A stretch of DNA of 64,000 nucleotides from Agromyces aureus (GTDB lineage: Bacteria > Actinomycetota > Actinomycetes > Actinomycetales > Microbacteriaceae). The notes beneath the pieces were generated by a model. It was not told the DNA's origin. It saw only the letters and a program-made list of their open reading frames with translations, and searched no databases. This document shows positions 54,701 to 62,121 of the stretch, one piece after another. The position numbers and the translations under genes are program-made. Within the stretch, counting starts at the first letter, position 1. Every line of letters starts with the position of its first letter. The stretch is taken from positions 124,001-188,000 of the forward strand of contig NZ_CP013979.1 of the NCBI RefSeq assembly GCF_001660485.1. Direction: 5' to 3'.

Positions 54701-54789
54701 CCGGGCTCGCGGCCATCCCGCGCACGGCGACGCTGTGCGCACCGACGCCCGACCCACCGGTCGATACCGACCCGCCGGTCGTGCCGTGA
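48745..54789 (+). CDS. Giant Ig-like/fibronectin-type surface protein, 2014 residues
   Basis: The N-terminus is short and Arg-rich followed by one hydrophobic helix (about residues 14-36), an uncleaved signal anchor; the rest is extracytoplasmic. Residues about 45-400 look like a beta-propeller-type domain. From about 407 (PVAVADRFGVRAGAQVELPV) several Ig-like/cadherin-like units of 90-100 residues follow (PVLLNDHDPN; VTANDVSPRAE; VQPTGNDLDPA). Regions about 1530-1900 resemble Fn3 modules with paired cysteines. It ends in a Pro/Asp/Thr-rich tail without a sorting signal. Its start overlaps the kinase gene. In the bifidobacterial PFNA cluster an FN3 protein occupies this position. I infer an envelope sensor or adhesin partnering the kinase; ligand unknown. 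Confidence 0.85.
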   Translation: MNARPAARRPARRGAIIAAVAAVAAVATVVTLAVTADGYEAQEVPRLETSVWVTRDTGQYARVNTDLGEIDVVRDVDDPSTIVQVGAAASVYNQGLRQRWAVDESNPVDLVAEDGGGSVPTPTGTREVLAAGDWIAYRTDTGTVQVGRLDGDDTAPVDPYAERRAEGDGGDDETYAAAAIGLSPTGLVAMYSARESAVRVHDATTGRFTGDEIAVADAPAADARLQLTFVGDRWIMLDAAEGRLWVSGLAEPVELDVEADAELQQGAGAAASVVIADSTGLLEQPLDGSAAERVVDAAGTPARPIIVDGAIAAAWLSLDGGGIWTSATQRLVPLDLPAGEATGDGPQAVTPVLRGNGDRAVLNETTSGLVWTVPDGRLVPLEQWSLDDDIEDRVGTEEVEDLARQEPPVAVADRFGVRAGAQVELPVLLNDHDPNAKDVLTVDPASIAGGLADPGFGDLALTANDQTPAVRVRATSGSTTFSYAATDGAASSAPVAVTLNVVPDDVNSAPVWCGVEACAQRWPTPQLMPGGTALVSVLNGWVDPEGDPFVLADAQPVDPAAPVSVVPMSDGRVAIRHTDPNAATEKVQVRITVVDAFGAEAEATLDVRVTSTAALEVSPVAVTAGAGETAIVRIADHVSGGSGSMRLLDAVPTATAASSGLTVVPNSAGGEVELSAAEPGAYLATFTVQDVVTRAEQTATIRVTVAAPGAALALAPMTAFVRVGEDAMVDVLGAAQNTSGRVLVVTSAVSTTPELDVAVVAQSQVRATGATRDGQPGLVGRARVSIADGAGATATGDLSVFLVAPSVGLSPIAMPDTVTMRVGELISIPVTANDVSPRAERLVVHAEVTSSGADGELAFAADDQVRYLAPSKPGTYELGYAVGLEQAPDRLDHSTVTVTVLPAGANREPQPHPLVARVLSGQSVRIPVPSTGMDPDGDRTVLTAVTQPDASLGIATISAEGDAIVYTAPAAGTGTSQPAFEYTVRDASGASGTGSVRVGVLTAAVTDAAPVTFSDYVRVQRGAGSPVTVQPTGNDLDPAQGELELVNLVPNAPEGSTEYDRLEALIDESTSLADDRIVLHPGDVAGTNSYRYTVKSVRTSSTAEGLVVVSVTEAESPDAPVVSDTIVTARSRGDLPDQGLDVVAGHVVWASGDLEALELELWTGPGGAGGEVGSSDGFRVSGHRIIGPLPDEGGLVPFRVHGADRAGREVEAFGFLVVPASDDLRVQVRPDLEPLEVKEEQKVAFDVRDLLDLPVGERVEVDSGDYRVQRAVAACASVAGGGAEYSAGREAPWSDVCLVPVRLNGQSAWSWVGVPIAIVPKDPQAILSAVSRTVAPGATESVRLYDEMTTWEGGRQGDRSRLDYSIDFAGSAFLVTQAGDTVSFEARADARPGTRETITVGVGSFGGLTSAITLVVGQAPADAPRGAVFGTQCSVGQGASCTVQVVGVTGEYDPFAGKTGSGLKLTGLASGAANCQVATVRAADDRSVTVTWPAGQNAFGGECVVPFTVADAQGRPGTGRVTVDLLGLPQPPASISTADYSESSVTLEVSLGEALRAHPAISGIEILEGGRTVAAECGPNAPGTWWCRVPNLVPGERHAFAARAVNSVGTSTTTNAVTTWSYRAPSIVDVAIDPVYRAGTTSPSTGVAEVRITADADARSFRVQETGQVIDRRGGTTTADLVLRPGPQMITLVPSSIFEPPTGRGGNEGGVVAKPVTVAGAPSFDPNGITATATTNTSLSIAGIGLGGVANHSSRPANTVYFAWRDGGEPQCWADGEGGLAYDARSAVVASTPAISGLTQYKKYRVKACAANGYGVVASGTADVYLYTRVDAPAGDASYTVATTPAVSGSTYTYGLTGPSLTALEDFHLEYRSNLTGWSNDFAAAVGDWGNPGQVSVRQCHNDWGSSYCSNDLLVVAKTAPAPVTVRFDSGCLAAPVDTAAVTVFEVGASVSAAASGSAVIRAWTVPDPLSPLAVTYSLAFTGQYAGLAAIPRTATLCAPTPDPPVDTDPPVVP

Positions 54790-54883
54790 CGCCCGCCCGC
54801 GGCATCCGCCCCGCCCATGAGGCGCGAACAGCGCCCGACCCCGCGAAGACTTCCCAGCACCGCCCCCGAGAGGACACCCGACC

Positions 54884-55849
54884 GTGACGATCGCACCCGA
54901 GCAAGCCGCCTGGTTCGCCGAGACGTTCTCGCTCATCGCCGACAACGTCGAGCAGGCCGTGCTCGGCAAGCGCCACGTGGTCGAGCTCGTGCTCGCGACG
55001 GCCGTGAGCGGCGGACACGTGCTCCTCGAAGACGCACCGGGCACGGGCAAGACGGCGCTCGCGCGGGCGATCGCCGAGACGATCCACGGCACGTCGACGC
55101 GCGTGCAGTTCACGCCCGACCTGCTGCCGGGCGACATCACCGGCATCACCGTGTACGACCAGAAGGCCGGACGGTTCGAGTTCCACGCTGGACCGGTCTT
55201 CGCGAACGTCGTGCTCGCCGACGAGATCAACCGCGCGAGCCCGAAGACGCAGTCGGCGTTGCTCGAGGTCATGGAGGAGGGCAACGTCACGATCGACGGA
55301 GTCACCCGACCGGTCGGCAACCCGTTCCTCGTGATCGCGACGCAGAACCCGATCGAGCAGGGCGGCACCTACCGCCTGCCAGAGGCGCAGCTCGACCGGT
55401 TCTCGATCAAGACGTCGATCGGCTACCCCGATGAGGCCTCGACCATGCGCATTCTGCAGGCCGTCGGCGCGCCGAAGCCGAAGCTCGAGGCGATCGTCGG
55501 CACCGACACGATCGTCGCGATGACCGAGCTCTCGCGGGGCGTGTACGTGAACCCGATCGTGTCGGACTACGTCATGCGCATCGTCGATGCGACGCGTCGT
55601 GCGAGCGAGGTGCGGCTCGGCGTGAGCGTGCGCGGGGCCATCGCGCTCTCGAAGCTCGCCATGACCTGGGCGGCCGCAGCCGGCCGCACCTACGCGACCC
55701 CCGACGACGTGCGCAGCCTCGCCGTCGCCGCGCTCGCGCACCGCCTCGTGCTCGAGCCCGAGGCCGAGTTCGACGGCGTCACGGCGGTCGCCGTGATCAA
55801 CCAGATCCTGCTCGACGTGGTCGCACCCCGGGAGAACGGGGTGGCGTGA
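54884..55849 (+). CDS. MoxR-family AAA+ ATPase
   Basis: A 321-residue MoxR ATPase. Walker A is DAPGTGKTAL (about 50-59), Walker B is VVLADEINRA, sensor 1 is IATQNPIEQGGTYRLPEAQLDRF, followed by a C-terminal AAA lid. MoxR proteins are chaperones that activate partner complexes, commonly with a DUF58 protein encoded next to them, as here. GTG start after GAGAGGACACCC; the DUF58 start overlaps its end (GTGA). There are 94 bases between the Ig-like gene and this one. Confidence 0.93.
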   Translation: MTIAPEQAAWFAETFSLIADNVEQAVLGKRHVVELVLATAVSGGHVLLEDAPGTGKTALARAIAETIHGTSTRVQFTPDLLPGDITGITVYDQKAGRFEFHAGPVFANVVLADEINRASPKTQSALLEVMEEGNVTIDGVTRPVGNPFLVIATQNPIEQGGTYRLPEAQLDRFSIKTSIGYPDEASTMRILQAVGAPKPKLEAIVGTDTIVAMTELSRGVYVNPIVSDYVMRIVDATRRASEVRLGVSVRGAIALSKLAMTWAAAAGRTYATPDDVRSLAVAALAHRLVLEPEAEFDGVTAVAVINQILLDVVAPRENGVA

Positions 55850-57234
55850 CCGAATCCAGCCCCCTCCTCCGCGAACCCGCGACGACCGACACGGTCACCT
55901 CGACCCGTGGCGTCACGGTCACGCGGTTCGCGCAGACGCGCCGTGGCCGAGTGGCCTCGGGCGTCGCGCAGGCGCGCCGCGGCATGCGCTCGACCGTCGG
56001 CGTGCTCGTGCGCGCCCGGGACTGGGTGCGCGAGACGGTGTCGCCGGCGGGCCTGCTGCTCGTCGCGATCGCGATCGGCGGTGCCACCGCGGGGGCGGCG
56101 TTCGGCTGGTTCGAGGCGTGGGTGGTCGCGGCGATGTCGGCGACCCTGCTGCTCGTCTGCGTTCCGTTCCTGCTCGGGGCGCACGACTACCGGGTGCGGC
56201 TCGACCTGGATCGCGACCGGGTCGTCGCCGGATCCGAGATCCACGGCACGCTCGACCTCGTGAACCGGGGCTCGCGGCCGTCGATGCCGAGCGTGGTGGA
56301 CATCCCGGTGGGTCGCGGGCTCGTCGAGGCGCACATCCCGCTGCTCCGCGGCGGCGCGCACCACGAGGAGCAGCTCGTCATCGCCGCGCAGCGTCGCGGG
56401 GTCATCGACGTCGGGCCGATGACCGTCTCGCGCGGCGACCCCCTGCGCGTGCTTCGGCGCGAGATGCGCTGGCCCGAGGTGCAGCGCGTGCACGTGCACC
56501 CCGTGACCGTCGCCCTGCCGCCGTCGAGCGCCGGACTCATCCGCGACCTCGAGGGTGCGCCGTCGAGTGCGCTCGTCGACGCCGACCTCTCGTTCCACGC
56601 CGTGCGCGAGTACGTGCCCGGCGATTCGCAGCGGCACGTGCACTGGAAGTCCACGGCGCGCACCGGAAAGCTCATGGTGCGCCAGTACGAGGAGTCCAGG
56701 CACGCGCGCATCGCGGTGCTGCTCGACCTCGACCTCGACGGCTACTCCGACGACGACGAGTTCGAGTCGGCCGTGAGCGCCGCGGCCTCGCTCGGCGTGC
56801 AGGGGGTGCGCGAGGGTCGCGACGTGCTCGTGGGCGTCAGCTCCGAGCTGGACGTGCTCGACCGCGGCGCCGTGCAGGCGATGCGCTCGCTGCCGACGGT
56901 GACGCCGCGCGCGCTCCTCGACGGCGTCTCGGCGCTGCAGGGCGGTTCGGCTGCGGGAACGGGTGCCCGCGTCATCCGTCTCGAATCGGTCGCGACGCTC
57001 GTCGCGCAGTCGTTCAGCGACCTCTCGATCGCGTTCCTCGTGACGGGGTCGCTCGTGCCCCTCGATCGTCTCCGCCGTGCGGCGATCACGCTGCCGCCCG
57101 GCATCACGGTGGTCGCCGTGCGGTGCGAGCCCGAGGCCGAGCCGACAGCGCGGCACTCGCGCGAGCTGACCGTGCTCACGCTCGGGCGTCTCGACGACCT
57201 CGCCCAACTGCTCGCGCGCGGAGCCGTTCGATGA
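55846..57234 (+). CDS. DUF58 protein, MoxR partner
   Basis: A 462-residue membrane protein. Two hydrophobic helices lie at about residues 65-108, then the DUF58 domain with the signature SFHAVREYVPGDSQRHVHWK and STARTGKLMVRQYEE (residues about 247-281), followed by a VWA-like fold (IAVLLDLDLDGYSDDDEF). DUF58 proteins are proposed clients of MoxR, related to envelope assembly. It overlaps moxR by GTGA and the next gene by ATGA. Confidence 0.88.
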   Translation: MTESSPLLREPATTDTVTSTRGVTVTRFAQTRRGRVASGVAQARRGMRSTVGVLVRARDWVRETVSPAGLLLVAIAIGGATAGAAFGWFEAWVVAAMSATLLLVCVPFLLGAHDYRVRLDLDRDRVVAGSEIHGTLDLVNRGSRPSMPSVVDIPVGRGLVEAHIPLLRGGAHHEEQLVIAAQRRGVIDVGPMTVSRGDPLRVLRREMRWPEVQRVHVHPVTVALPPSSAGLIRDLEGAPSSALVDADLSFHAVREYVPGDSQRHVHWKSTARTGKLMVRQYEESRHARIAVLLDLDLDGYSDDDEFESAVSAAASLGVQGVREGRDVLVGVSSELDVLDRGAVQAMRSLPTVTPRALLDGVSALQGGSAAGTGARVIRLESVATLVAQSFSDLSIAFLVTGSLVPLDRLRRAAITLPPGITVVAVRCEPEAEPTARHSRELTVLTLGRLDDLAQLLARGAVR

Positions 57235-59891
57235 GCGCGCCGCAGCCGGACACGGCCTCCCGCGCGCGCGACCTGCTCGGCATCGCCTACGTCGTCGTCG
57301 CCGGTCTGCTCGCGACGGTCGCGGCCTGGCCCGTGTACGAATCGGTGCGGATGCCCGTGGCCGCCGCGGTCGGCATGCTCGCCGGCCTCGGGCTGGCGTG
57401 GGCGGCCCGCCGCGCACCCGTCTCAGGTGTTGCGCGCGCCTTGCTGCTCGTGCCGGCGACGGCCGTCGTCTACGCGCTGATCGTCGTGCCGGTGGCGATC
57501 CCGAGCGCCGTGGGCGCGCCCCTGATGTGGATCGCGGGCATCCGCGACGGGTTCGTGGGCGTCGTCGTCGGCTGGAAGCAGTTGCTCACGCTCTCGCTGC
57601 CGCTCGGCGAGTACCAGGCCGTCCTCGTGCCGTTCCTGCTCGTGATGCTCGTCGGCACCCTCGTCGCGGCGATGCTCGTCGTGCCCGACCGCTCGGCGTC
57701 GCCGTTCGCGGTCGTCGTCGGGCTCGGCATGTCGGGCTTCGGGCTGGCGTTCGGGTCGAGTGCGATCGGCGACCCGCTCGTGGTCGGGCCCGTGACGGTG
57801 CCCGCGCCGCGCGAACTCGTGGTCGCGGTCGGCGGCCTCGTCGCCGCACTGGCCTGGCTGCTGCTGCGCTCACGCTCGATCCGAGCGGTCGCGCTGCGTC
57901 GGGCGTCGGCCGACACCGTGCAGCGGTCGAGCCTGACCGGGTGGTCGGCGTTCCGGCGCCGCTCGCTCGCGACCGCGCTCGTGCTGGCCGCGCTCGTCGT
58001 CGGGGCCGTCGTGACGCCCGCCGCCGCGGGCTTCGCGCAGCGCGAGGCGCTGCGCGACCGCATCGACCCCGAGGTCGTGCTGCGCCAGACCGCGACCCCG
58101 CTCGCGAGCTACCGCTCGGCGTTCACCGCCGACCGGGTCGACGAGCCCTGGCTCGCACTCGACGGCGACACCACGGGCGTCGAGCGCCTGCGCCTCGCGA
58201 CCCTCGACACGTACGACGGCGAGACGTTCCACGTCGGCGCCGGAGAGGGCGCCGCCGATGCCGCCGCGTCGCGCTTCAGCCGCCTGCCGCGCGCCGCGGT
58301 GCGCGCGCCGGGCGACGTGGAGTTCGGGGTCTCGGTCGAGCCGGGCTACTCGGGCATCTGGGTTCCCGCGCCGCAGGGCCTGCGGGCCGCACCCGACTTC
58401 TCGGGTGATCGTGCCGCGGCGCTCGACGACGGATTCCACCGCTCCGGCGACGGCGCGACCTCGATCGACATCGCTGCGGTTTCATCGGATGCGACCGGTG
58501 CGGCGAACGGCGCGGACGCCGGGTCGACGGATGCCGCCGGGCCGACCGCGTCGTCCGCCTCGTCGGCGACGCGCGGTCTCGCGTTGGGCGACGAGTACCG
58601 TCTCGTCGCGGCGCCCGACCGCCGGGCCGACCTCGATGAGCCCGGCGCGACGCCGCTGCTCGACGTCGAGGAGTACCCGGCGCTCGCGGCGTGGATCGAG
58701 TTGCAGGAGCAGCCCGACACCTCGGCCGGATTCCTCGAGCTCGTGCAGCGCCTGCGCGACCGCGGATATCTCAGCCACGCGGCGGTCGACGGCCCGGACG
58801 CCGCCGGGTGGATCGCCGGCCTCGGCGGCGGCTACACGTTCATTCCGAGCTACTCCGGCCACTCGAAGGCGCGCATCGAGGCGCTGTTCACGCAGCTCGT
58901 CGAGCAGCAGCGCCTGGCCGGCCCCGAGGCATCCGACGCCGCCCTCGTCGCGGGCGTGGGTGACGACGAGCAGTTCGCGGTCGCGGTCGCGCTGCTCGCC
59001 AGGGCCCTCGGCTACGAGTCGCGCGTCGTGCTCGGGTTCCGCCTCGCCGGGGCCGAGGAGGTGCCGGGCGTGGCGACGTGCGCCGACGTCTGCGCGGGCG
59101 GGGCGCTCACCGTCTGGACCGAGGTGACGGGCTCGTCGGGCGCGGGCGGCGGCTCGGGCACCTCGACCTCCGGCGCCTGGACGCCGATCGACGCGACCCC
59201 GCAGTTCGAGGTCGCTCCGAGCCTGATCCGCGAGGGCGAGCAGCTGCCGGAGCACCCGACGACGCCCGACCGCCCCGAGACGGCGACCATCGACCCGCCC
59301 TCGGCGCAGAGCGAGTCGAGCGACGCCGAAGCCGCGCCCGCCGGCGAGGAGCCGGCCGGGCCGCTCGCGCTCGCGGCCTGGGTGCGGTGGACCGCGCTCG
59401 GCGTCGCCGCGCTGGCACTGCTGCTGCTGCCCGTGCTGGTGCTGCTCGCCGCGAAGGGCGTGCGGTCGGGTCGTCGCCGACGCGAGGCCGACCCCGAGGT
59501 GCGCATCGTCGGCGCCTGGGACGACCTCATCGACCTCTACGCCGAGCACGGCGTGCTCACGGCTCAACTCGGCACGCGGGCCGACACGGCGCGCGCGTCC
59601 GGCCGACAGGCCGCGACCGAGCTCGCAGGCATCGTCGAGCGAGCCGTGTTCGCCGGAGACCCGCCCGATGGCGACGACGCCCGCGCCGCGTGGGCGCTCG
59701 TCGATGCCGAGCGCGCCGAGCTCGCGGCCGGGGCCCGACTGCGGCGCCGGCTGGCGGCCCGACTCTCGCTCGCCGCGCTCACCCGGAGCGCCCTTCCTGG
59801 ACACGTGCGCACCGGACGCCCGACCCCGGACCGCTCGATCTCAGCCAGCCTCACCCCAGCCCGCGCCGCACTCGAGGAGCCCGCCCGATGA
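57231..59891 (+). CDS. Membrane transglutaminase-like protein (TgpA type) with degenerate active site
   Basis: An 886-residue protein: about six to seven membrane helices in the first 280 residues, an extracytoplasmic domain (280-700), a final helix (about 715-742), and a cytoplasmic tail. The core GDDEQFAVAVALLARALGYE matches the transglutaminase segment that normally reads G-x-C-x-x-F-A, but Glu/Asp stand where the nucleophilic Cys is expected. In LTVWTEV the usual catalytic His (HAWVEV) is also absent, while the Asp of PIDATPQF remains. It is thus probably a non-catalytic scaffold or binder. ATGA overlaps on both sides show close coupling. Confidence 0.82.
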   Translation: MSAPQPDTASRARDLLGIAYVVVAGLLATVAAWPVYESVRMPVAAAVGMLAGLGLAWAARRAPVSGVARALLLVPATAVVYALIVVPVAIPSAVGAPLMWIAGIRDGFVGVVVGWKQLLTLSLPLGEYQAVLVPFLLVMLVGTLVAAMLVVPDRSASPFAVVVGLGMSGFGLAFGSSAIGDPLVVGPVTVPAPRELVVAVGGLVAALAWLLLRSRSIRAVALRRASADTVQRSSLTGWSAFRRRSLATALVLAALVVGAVVTPAAAGFAQREALRDRIDPEVVLRQTATPLASYRSAFTADRVDEPWLALDGDTTGVERLRLATLDTYDGETFHVGAGEGAADAAASRFSRLPRAAVRAPGDVEFGVSVEPGYSGIWVPAPQGLRAAPDFSGDRAAALDDGFHRSGDGATSIDIAAVSSDATGAANGADAGSTDAAGPTASSASSATRGLALGDEYRLVAAPDRRADLDEPGATPLLDVEEYPALAAWIELQEQPDTSAGFLELVQRLRDRGYLSHAAVDGPDAAGWIAGLGGGYTFIPSYSGHSKARIEALFTQLVEQQRLAGPEASDAALVAGVGDDEQFAVAVALLARALGYESRVVLGFRLAGAEEVPGVATCADVCAGGALTVWTEVTGSSGAGGGSGTSTSGAWTPIDATPQFEVAPSLIREGEQLPEHPTTPDRPETATIDPPSAQSESSDAEAAPAGEEPAGPLALAAWVRWTALGVAALALLLLPVLVLLAAKGVRSGRRRREADPEVRIVGAWDDLIDLYAEHGVLTAQLGTRADTARASGRQAATELAGIVERAVFAGDPPDGDDARAAWALVDAERAELAAGARLRRRLAARLSLAALTRSALPGHVRTGRPTPDRSISASLTPARAALEEPAR

Positions 59892-61291
59892 CCCCTGCAG
59901 AAGCCCAGCAGCTCGCCGCCGTCACCCTGACGATGGTCGCCGTGTCGTTCGCGCTCGGCGCCGGCCTCTACGTCTGGTACTCCGTGATGCTCGCGCGGGT
60001 GTTCGCGCACGCCGGGCTGACGCCGTGGTCGGCCTGGGTGCCCGTGTACAGCCAGATGCAGGTGTTCCGCCTCGGCGGCCAGAACCCGTGGCTCGCGCTG
60101 CTGCTGCTCGTGCCGATCGCGCAGCTCGCCGGCCTGTTCTTCCTCATCCTCGCGCTGCACCGCATCAGCGGGCAGTACTGGCGCGGCGTCGGCACGACCG
60201 TGCTCGGCGTGCTGCTGCCGCCAGTCTGGGCGACGGTGCTCGCGCTCGGCCCATCGCCAGACCCCGAGCGCGGGCGGATGCCGGTGCGCGGCGCCTCCTC
60301 GGGCGCGATCCCGCCCGTGGCGCCCGGCGTCACGCGCGACGCCGCGCTGGCGGCCGTCACGGCCGGGTGGCCGGCGGGAGACTCCGCCCCGATCCTCCCG
60401 GCGTGGGCCGACCTGCACCCGCGCGGCGCGGCTCCGCTGCCGCCCATGCCGACGGCTGCGCCGGTGCCCGCGTCGGCCCAGCCGCCCGCGTCGGCCCGGC
60501 CGCTGGTGCCCGCCCAGCCCCACGTGCCCGCATCCGCGGCGGCCGTCGCGGGGCCCATCGCCGACCCGATCTCCCGGATCCCCGGCCGCATCGAGCCGAT
60601 CCCCGCCATGCCCGCGGCATCCGTCGCCCCGCAGCAGAAGCCGGCCCCCGGCACTCCGATCGCGCCCACGCTGCCCACCCTGCCGCCGGCCGGCTCCCCC
60701 TTCGACCTCGCCCCGGACGCGGCACCGGTCGCCGCCCCGGACGCGGCGCCGGTCGCCGCCCCGAACGCGGCACCGGTCTTCGCGGACCTGTTCGCGGTGG
60801 CGGCGCCCGTCGCGCTCGCCGAGCCGGTGCCGGCCGCAGCCGTCGCGACCGCTGCCGCCACCGCCATCGCGGCCACCGAGGAGGATCTCGACGACGACCC
60901 GCTCGACCGCACCATCGTCGTCGCGCGCAAGCCGAAGGTGACCTGGCATCTGGTGCCCGACGGCGGCGAGCCGCTGCGGCTCGCGGGCGGCACCGTGCTG
61001 CTCGGGCGCAACCCCCGCGTCGCGAACCCCGAGGCGGGCGAAGTGCGCCTCGTGGTGCCCGACCCCAGCCGCACGCTGTCGAAGACGCACGCCGTGCTGC
61101 AGCTCGACGGCGAACAGTGGACCATCACCGACCTGCATTCGACGAACGGCGTGCTCGTTCCCGACGGGTTCGGCGAGGACCAGCTGCTCGATCCCGACGT
61201 GCCGACCCTCGTGCCCGACCGGTTCGTGCTCGGAACCCTGAGCGTCCGCATCGACCGCGATCCGCCCATCGCCGGGGTGCCGGGCCGATGA
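59888..61291 (+). CDS. Membrane protein with C-terminal FHA domain
   Basis: A 467-residue protein. Three membrane helices (about 12-37, 64-91, 96-118) match DUF5684-like proteins. A long Pro/Ala-rich linker (about 135-330) contains a 24-bp tandem repeat (APDAAPVA units). A TIVV motif (DRTIVVARK, Thr342) precedes an FHA domain at about 350-460 with the phosphothreonine-binding GRNP, SKTHAVL and STNGV residues. As in GarA/OdhI-type proteins, a phosphorylatable Thr just before the FHA could switch it intramolecularly. It reads kinase signals within the operon. Both overlaps are ATGA. Confidence 0.86.
   Translation: MTPAEAQQLAAVTLTMVAVSFALGAGLYVWYSVMLARVFAHAGLTPWSAWVPVYSQMQVFRLGGQNPWLALLLLVPIAQLAGLFFLILALHRISGQYWRGVGTTVLGVLLPPVWATVLALGPSPDPERGRMPVRGASSGAIPPVAPGVTRDAALAAVTAGWPAGDSAPILPAWADLHPRGAAPLPPMPTAAPVPASAQPPASARPLVPAQPHVPASAAAVAGPIADPISRIPGRIEPIPAMPAASVAPQQKPAPGTPIAPTLPTLPPAGSPFDLAPDAAPVAAPDAAPVAAPNAAPVFADLFAVAAPVALAEPVPAAAVATAAATAIAATEEDLDDDPLDRTIVVARKPKVTWHLVPDGGEPLRLAGGTVLLGRNPRVANPEAGEVRLVVPDPSRTLSKTHAVLQLDGEQWTITDLHSTNGVLVPDGFGEDQLLDPDVPTLVPDRFVLGTLSVRIDRDPPIAGVPGR
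60710..60778 (+). repeat. 24-bp tandem repeat in the FHA protein linker
   Basis: Nearly three copies of a 24-base unit (from 60710, 60734 and 60758) encode A-P-D/N-A-A-P-V-A. Differences are silent or Asp to Asn. Confidence 0.75.
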
Positions 61292-62121
61292 CCGTGCATC
61301 AGGTGCAGCTCGCCGCGGCCGCCGCGACCGACGTGGGGCTCGTGCGACGCGCGAACGAGGACTCCGCGCTGGCGCAGTGGCCCGTCTACGCGGTCGCCGA
61401 CGGCATGGGCGGATACGAGGCCGGCGACCGTGCGAGCGCCGCCGTCATCGACGCGTTCCGCGCGCACGTCGCGGGCAACGAGGTCGCGAGCATCGCCCAG
61501 GTGCGCGCCGCGCTCGCGGACGCCACCCTCGCCGTCGCCGCGGTCGCGGAGACCACCGAACGCGGCGCGGGCAGCACGATCACCGGTGTCGCCCTCGTCG
61601 ATGACGACGGCGAGCCCGCGTGGCTGGTCTTCAACGTGGGCGACTCCCGCGTATACCGCCACCACGGCACCGAGCTCGAGCAGCTCACCGTCGACCACTC
61701 GCTCGCGCAGGAACTCGTCGACGCCGGCGAGCTCAAGCCGGAGGATCGCGAGCAGTTCGCCCAGCGCAACGTCATCACGCGCGCGATCGGCGGCCCCGAC
61801 AGCACGGCCGACAGCTGGCTGCTGCCCGTCGTCAACGGCGAGCGCCTGCTGATCTGCAGCGACGGGCTCACCGGCGAGGTCAGCGACGAGGGCATCCGGG
61901 CGACGCTCACCATGGGCGGCCGCGCGGAGTCCGTCGCGCACGCGCTCGTGCAACGGGCCCGTCAGGCCGGGGGCCGCGACAACATCACGGTCGTCGTCGT
62001 CGACGTGATCTCGGGCGGCATCGACGAGCAGTCGGATGCCACGACCGGGGTCGTCAGGGGTGCGGATGCCGCGGCATCCGATGACGACCACACCACCATT
62101 CCCGTGCGGAGCCGCTCGTGA
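61288..62121 (+). CDS. PP2C-family serine/threonine phosphatase
   Basis: A 277-residue PPM phosphatase. Metal-binding motifs: RRANEDSAL (20-28), VADGMGGYEAGDRAS (36-50), NVGDSRVYR, LICSDGLTGEVSDE, and the terminal GGRDNITVVVVD. All aspartates for the two-metal centre are present. Functionally opposed to the operon kinase. A short Asp/Ala/Ser tail includes the 18-bp GGATGCCGCG palindrome (62063-62080, encoding DAAAS). No membrane segment. Overlaps by ATGA and GTGA. Confidence 0.94.
   Translation: MTVHQVQLAAAAATDVGLVRRANEDSALAQWPVYAVADGMGGYEAGDRASAAVIDAFRAHVAGNEVASIAQVRAALADATLAVAAVAETTERGAGSTITGVALVDDDGEPAWLVFNVGDSRVYRHHGTELEQLTVDHSLAQELVDAGELKPEDREQFAQRNVITRAIGGPDSTADSWLLPVVNGERLLICSDGLTGEVSDEGIRATLTMGGRAESVAHALVQRARQAGGRDNITVVVVDVISGGIDEQSDATTGVVRGADAAASDDDHTTIPVRSRS
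62063..62080. repeat. 18-bp palindrome of paired GGATGCCGCG words inside the PP2C gene
   Basis: CGGATGCCGCGGCATCCG, identical to 46885-46902 but here in coding sequence, in the codon phase DAAAS. Confidence 0.7.

Noticed and set aside
52135..55368. Another minus-strand frame over 1000 codons
   Set aside because: Same reason; it runs across the moxR start and has low-complexity composition.
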